Shown here: piece after piece, positions 5,091 through 7,205 of the stretch
Layout: each line of letters starts with the position of its first letter
Position numbering within the stretch: position 1 is the stretch's first letter
Notes under the pieces: generated by a model
What the model was told of the DNA's origin: nothing
Seen by the model: the letters and a program-made list of their open reading frames with translations, nothing else
The model's database searches: none
Position numbers and translations under genes: made by a program
Assembly: GCA_016194465.1 (NCBI GenBank)
Contig: JACQBO010000051.1
Coordinates: 1 to 7,205 of the forward strand
DNA: 7,205 nucleotides
Direction: 5' to 3'
Origin: Candidatus Kerfeldbacteria bacterium
GTDB taxonomy: Bacteria > Patescibacteriota > Patescibacteriia > SBBC01 > CAIJZX01

Positions 5091-7205
5091 AATTTTTTTC
5101 TACGTTTTTTCTTCGGCGCGCCGGCCCGGGACTGGATCAGTTCGACGGCTTGGTCAAGGGTGACCTCTTCCACTGATGATCCCTGAGGCAGAGATGCATT
5201 GGTTGTGCCGTCAGTCACATAGGGGCCATACCGGCCGTCCATAATTTTGATCATGGCCTGCGTCACCGGGTGCGGCCCCAGCTCTTTCAAGGCCGCGGCC
5301 TGACGGCGCGGGCCACGGCCCTTTTTCTCTTGGGCTAAAAGCTCAAGGCATTCCTCCAGGGTAATATCAAGAGGGTTTTTTTCGGCGGGGATGCTCCGCG
5401 TGTCTGTTCCGCACTTGATGTAAGGACCGAAACGTCCGTTGGCCGCCACGATTTCCTCGCCGCTCTCAGGTTTTTGGCCGACCACCCGGGGCAAGGACAG
5501 CAGGCGGAGGGCGGTCTCGATGGTGATGGATTTTGGATCCATGCCCTTGAGGAGCGACGCCATTTTTGGCTTGTCACCAACCGCCTTTTTCCCTTTGATC
5601 GGCTTGCCTTCGGCATCTTTTGGTTTCTCTGGTTGCTCACCAAGCTGGACATACGGTCCGAAACGGCCAACCTTTACATAGACATTCTTTCCCGCCGCCG
5701 GATCAACGCCAAGCGGTGCTGCATCAATGTCCGCCTGGGCAATGAGTTCGAGGGCTTTCGGCACATTGAGTTCATCCGGGGAAACGGCATCCGGGAGGCG
5801 CGCAGTTTTTTCATTCCAGCGCAGGAAGGGGCCGAACTTGCCGATCCGCACTTCGACCGGGGAACCCTCGTGCTGGCCGATGGTGATGCCGCTGGTGGTG
5901 CGGGGGTCGATCGTGTCCTTGACGTGTTCGAGGGTTGGTTTTAACCCGGGGATCCCGTCGCCGAAATAAAAATCATGGAGGTATTTCTTGTCATCTGCTT
6001 CGCCGCGGGCGATGGCGTCCAGTTCGTCTTCCATTTTGGCGGTGAAACTGTAGTCGACGAGATTGCTCAGATATTGCTCGAGCATGTTGACGACAGCAAA
6101 AGCGGTGAAGGTGGGAATAAGCGCCGTGCCTTTCTTGACCACATAGTCGCGGCGAAGAATCGTTTCAATAATCGAGGCATAGGTACTCGGCCGGCCAATG
6201 CCGCGGGATTCGAGTTCTTTGACTAAACTCGCTTCGGTGAGACGGGCGGGCGGCTGGGTCAGATGCTGTTTTGGCTCGAGCTGATCAATGACCAGCTGGT
6301 CACCAACCGTCATCGGCGGCAACACGATTTCCTGGTCGGCGAGGCCGGCCTGGGGATCGTCGGCGCCTTCAACATAGGCGCGGCGGTAGCCGGCAAAGTC
6401 GATGACCTTGCCTTTGGCCGTAAAGGTGGCGCGACCGACATTGATCTTGACGGTCATCCGCCGGCCGCGACTGTCAGCCATTTGTGAAGCGACGGTGCGC
6501 TTCCAGATCAGCTCGTACAGCCGGTACGCATCATCATTGACCAAGCGCTTGATTTCATGCAGCGGCATGAACGATTCTCCGGCCGGGCGGATGGCTTCAT
6601 GGGCTTCTTGCGCATTCTTGACCTTTGTCTGGTATTGCCGGGGTTGCGGCGCCACGAATTCCTGACCATATTCATTGGTTACCCATGACCGGGCCGCGTT
6701 GATGGCTTCATCGGACAGCAGGGTTGAGTCGGTGCGCATGTAGGTGATATAGCCGTTCTCATACAAATACTGGGCGATCTGCATCGTCCGGCGGGCCGAG
6801 TAGCGGAGTTTGCGGTTGGATTCTTGTTGGAGGGTACTGGTGGTGAACGGGGCATAGGGTCGCTCGACAAATTCTTTTTCCTCGGCGGAAGCGACCGCGG
6901 CCTTTTCTTTAGCCAGGTCTTGGACCAGCTTGGCCGTCGATGCTTGATCCAGTAACTGTGTTTTAGCATTCTTGAGTTTTCCGGTCTGGGCGTCAAAATC
7001 CTTCCCGCTGGCGATCGGCCGGTTGTCAAACTGCGTTAATTCCGCCGCAAAAGCCGGATGACCTGTTTTGGTGAACTGGCCGAGCAAATCCCAATACTCG
7101 GCCGACACGAAGGCCAAGCGTTGCTTTTCGCGTTCGACAATCAACCGAATGGCCACGCTTTGGACCCGGCCGGCCGACAAACCCGGTCTAATTTTTCGCC
7201 ACAAA
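5087..7205 (-). CDS. topA: DNA topoisomerase I (type IA), C-terminal ~705 residues; 5' end outside the window
   Basis: TopA relaxes negatively supercoiled DNA through a 5'-phosphotyrosine. The fragment opens inside the gene (LWRKIRPGLSAGRVQSVA; the leading TTG is an internal Leu codon). The N-terminal Toprim domain, roughly 150-160 residues by comparison with the family, is outside the window. Landmarks, numbered from the first visible residue: SAGRVQS (10-16), the active site ENGYITYMRTDS (149-160) with catalytic Tyr155, and LTEASLVKELESRGIGRPSTYA before the hinge. The C-terminus carries four repeats with cores GKFGPF (455-460), GRFGPY (513-518), GRFGPY (590-595) and GRYGPY (657-662), and ends in a basic tail KKKRRKKL. 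No four-Cys zinc ribbon is present; only two Cys occur in this half. The stop codon is the TAG of REP-like repeat C. No frameshift is seen. Confidence 0.96.
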   Translation of the reverse strand, partial: LWRKIRPGLSAGRVQSVAIRLIVEREKQRLAFVSAEYWDLLGQFTKTGHPAFAAELTQFDNRPIASGKDFDAQTGKLKNAKTQLLDQASTAKLVQDLAKEKAAVASAEEKEFVERPYAPFTTSTLQQESNRKLRYSARRTMQIAQYLYENGYITYMRTDSTLLSDEAINAARSWVTNEYGQEFVAPQPRQYQTKVKNAQEAHEAIRPAGESFMPLHEIKRLVNDDAYRLYELIWKRTVASQMADSRGRRMTVKINVGRATFTAKGKVIDFAGYRRAYVEGADDPQAGLADQEIVLPPMTVGDQLVIDQLEPKQHLTQPPARLTEASLVKELESRGIGRPSTYASIIETILRRDYVVKKGTALIPTFTAFAVVNMLEQYLSNLVDYSFTAKMEDELDAIARGEADDKKYLHDFYFGDGIPGLKPTLEHVKDTIDPRTTSGITIGQHEGSPVEVRIGKFGPFLRWNEKTARLPDAVSPDELNVPKALELIAQADIDAAPLGVDPAAGKNVYVKVGRFGPYVQLGEQPEKPKDAEGKPIKGKKAVGDKPKMASLLKGMDPKSITIETALRLLSLPRVVGQKPESGEEIVAANGRFGPYIKCGTDTRSIPAEKNPLDITLEECLELLAQEKKGRGPRRQAAALKELGPHPVTQAMIKIMDGRYGPYVTDGTTNASLPQGSSVEEVTLDQAVELIQSRAGAPKKKRRKKL

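Noticed and set aside
5474..5944. 156-codon plus-strand open frame within topA
   Set aside because: It is antisense to the conserved GRFGPY repeat region of topA, with low-complexity composition and no supporting signals.

Overview
The window looks like a piece of bacterial chromosome. Gene lengths are ordinary, UGA serves as a stop (parA, parB), and the gene overlaps are compact, so genetic code 11 fits. Base composition is somewhat GC-rich by eye. The O-antigen-ligase-like membrane protein with a C-terminal TPR tail, and a topoisomerase I whose C-terminus is made of GRFGPY repeats without a zinc ribbon, recall Patescibacteria (candidate phyla radiation). That placement is an inference of moderate-to-low confidence; no marker here settles it.

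Layout. Left edge (1-230), minus strand: a tRNA-Leu(CAA) with an encoded CCA end, followed by the first 27 codons of a small unidentified protein that has a very strong Shine-Dalgarno. Between the tRNA and parA (230-340) lie two divergent promoters, each with 17-bp spacing: one for the tRNA, one for the plus-strand operon. Plus strand 341-4411: parA (soj), parB (spo0J) and a 754-aa O-antigen ligase-like/TPR membrane protein, overlapping by 4 and 8 bases. They probably form one transcription unit that ends at a clear intrinsic terminator (4428-4457). Minus strand 7204-4580: the C-terminal ~705 residues of topA, then a RAYT (REP-associated tyrosine transposase) gene. The two blocks converge.

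How they act together. ParA and ParB are the ATPase and the CTP-dependent clamp of chromosome partitioning; no parS site is visible in the window. The third operon gene is an envelope glycan-type membrane protein, which appears to be translationally coupled to parB. TopA relaxes negative supercoils and is unrelated in function to RAYT.

Two repeat systems stand out. (1) Three copies of a 21-bp REP-like sequence (GTAGTC, one base, then the hairpin GCCCATTCATGGGC) surround the RAYT gene, giving a self-contained REPtron at about 4493-5090. The stop codons of both RAYT and topA are the TAG inside the REP GTAG tetranucleotide, in the same phase. (2) The parB linker contains a 111-bp (37-codon) palindromic element (1172-1282), bounded by 9-bp inverted repeats that begin with CTAG. 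It appears to have been inserted in frame and to encode about 37 residues of the ParB linker.
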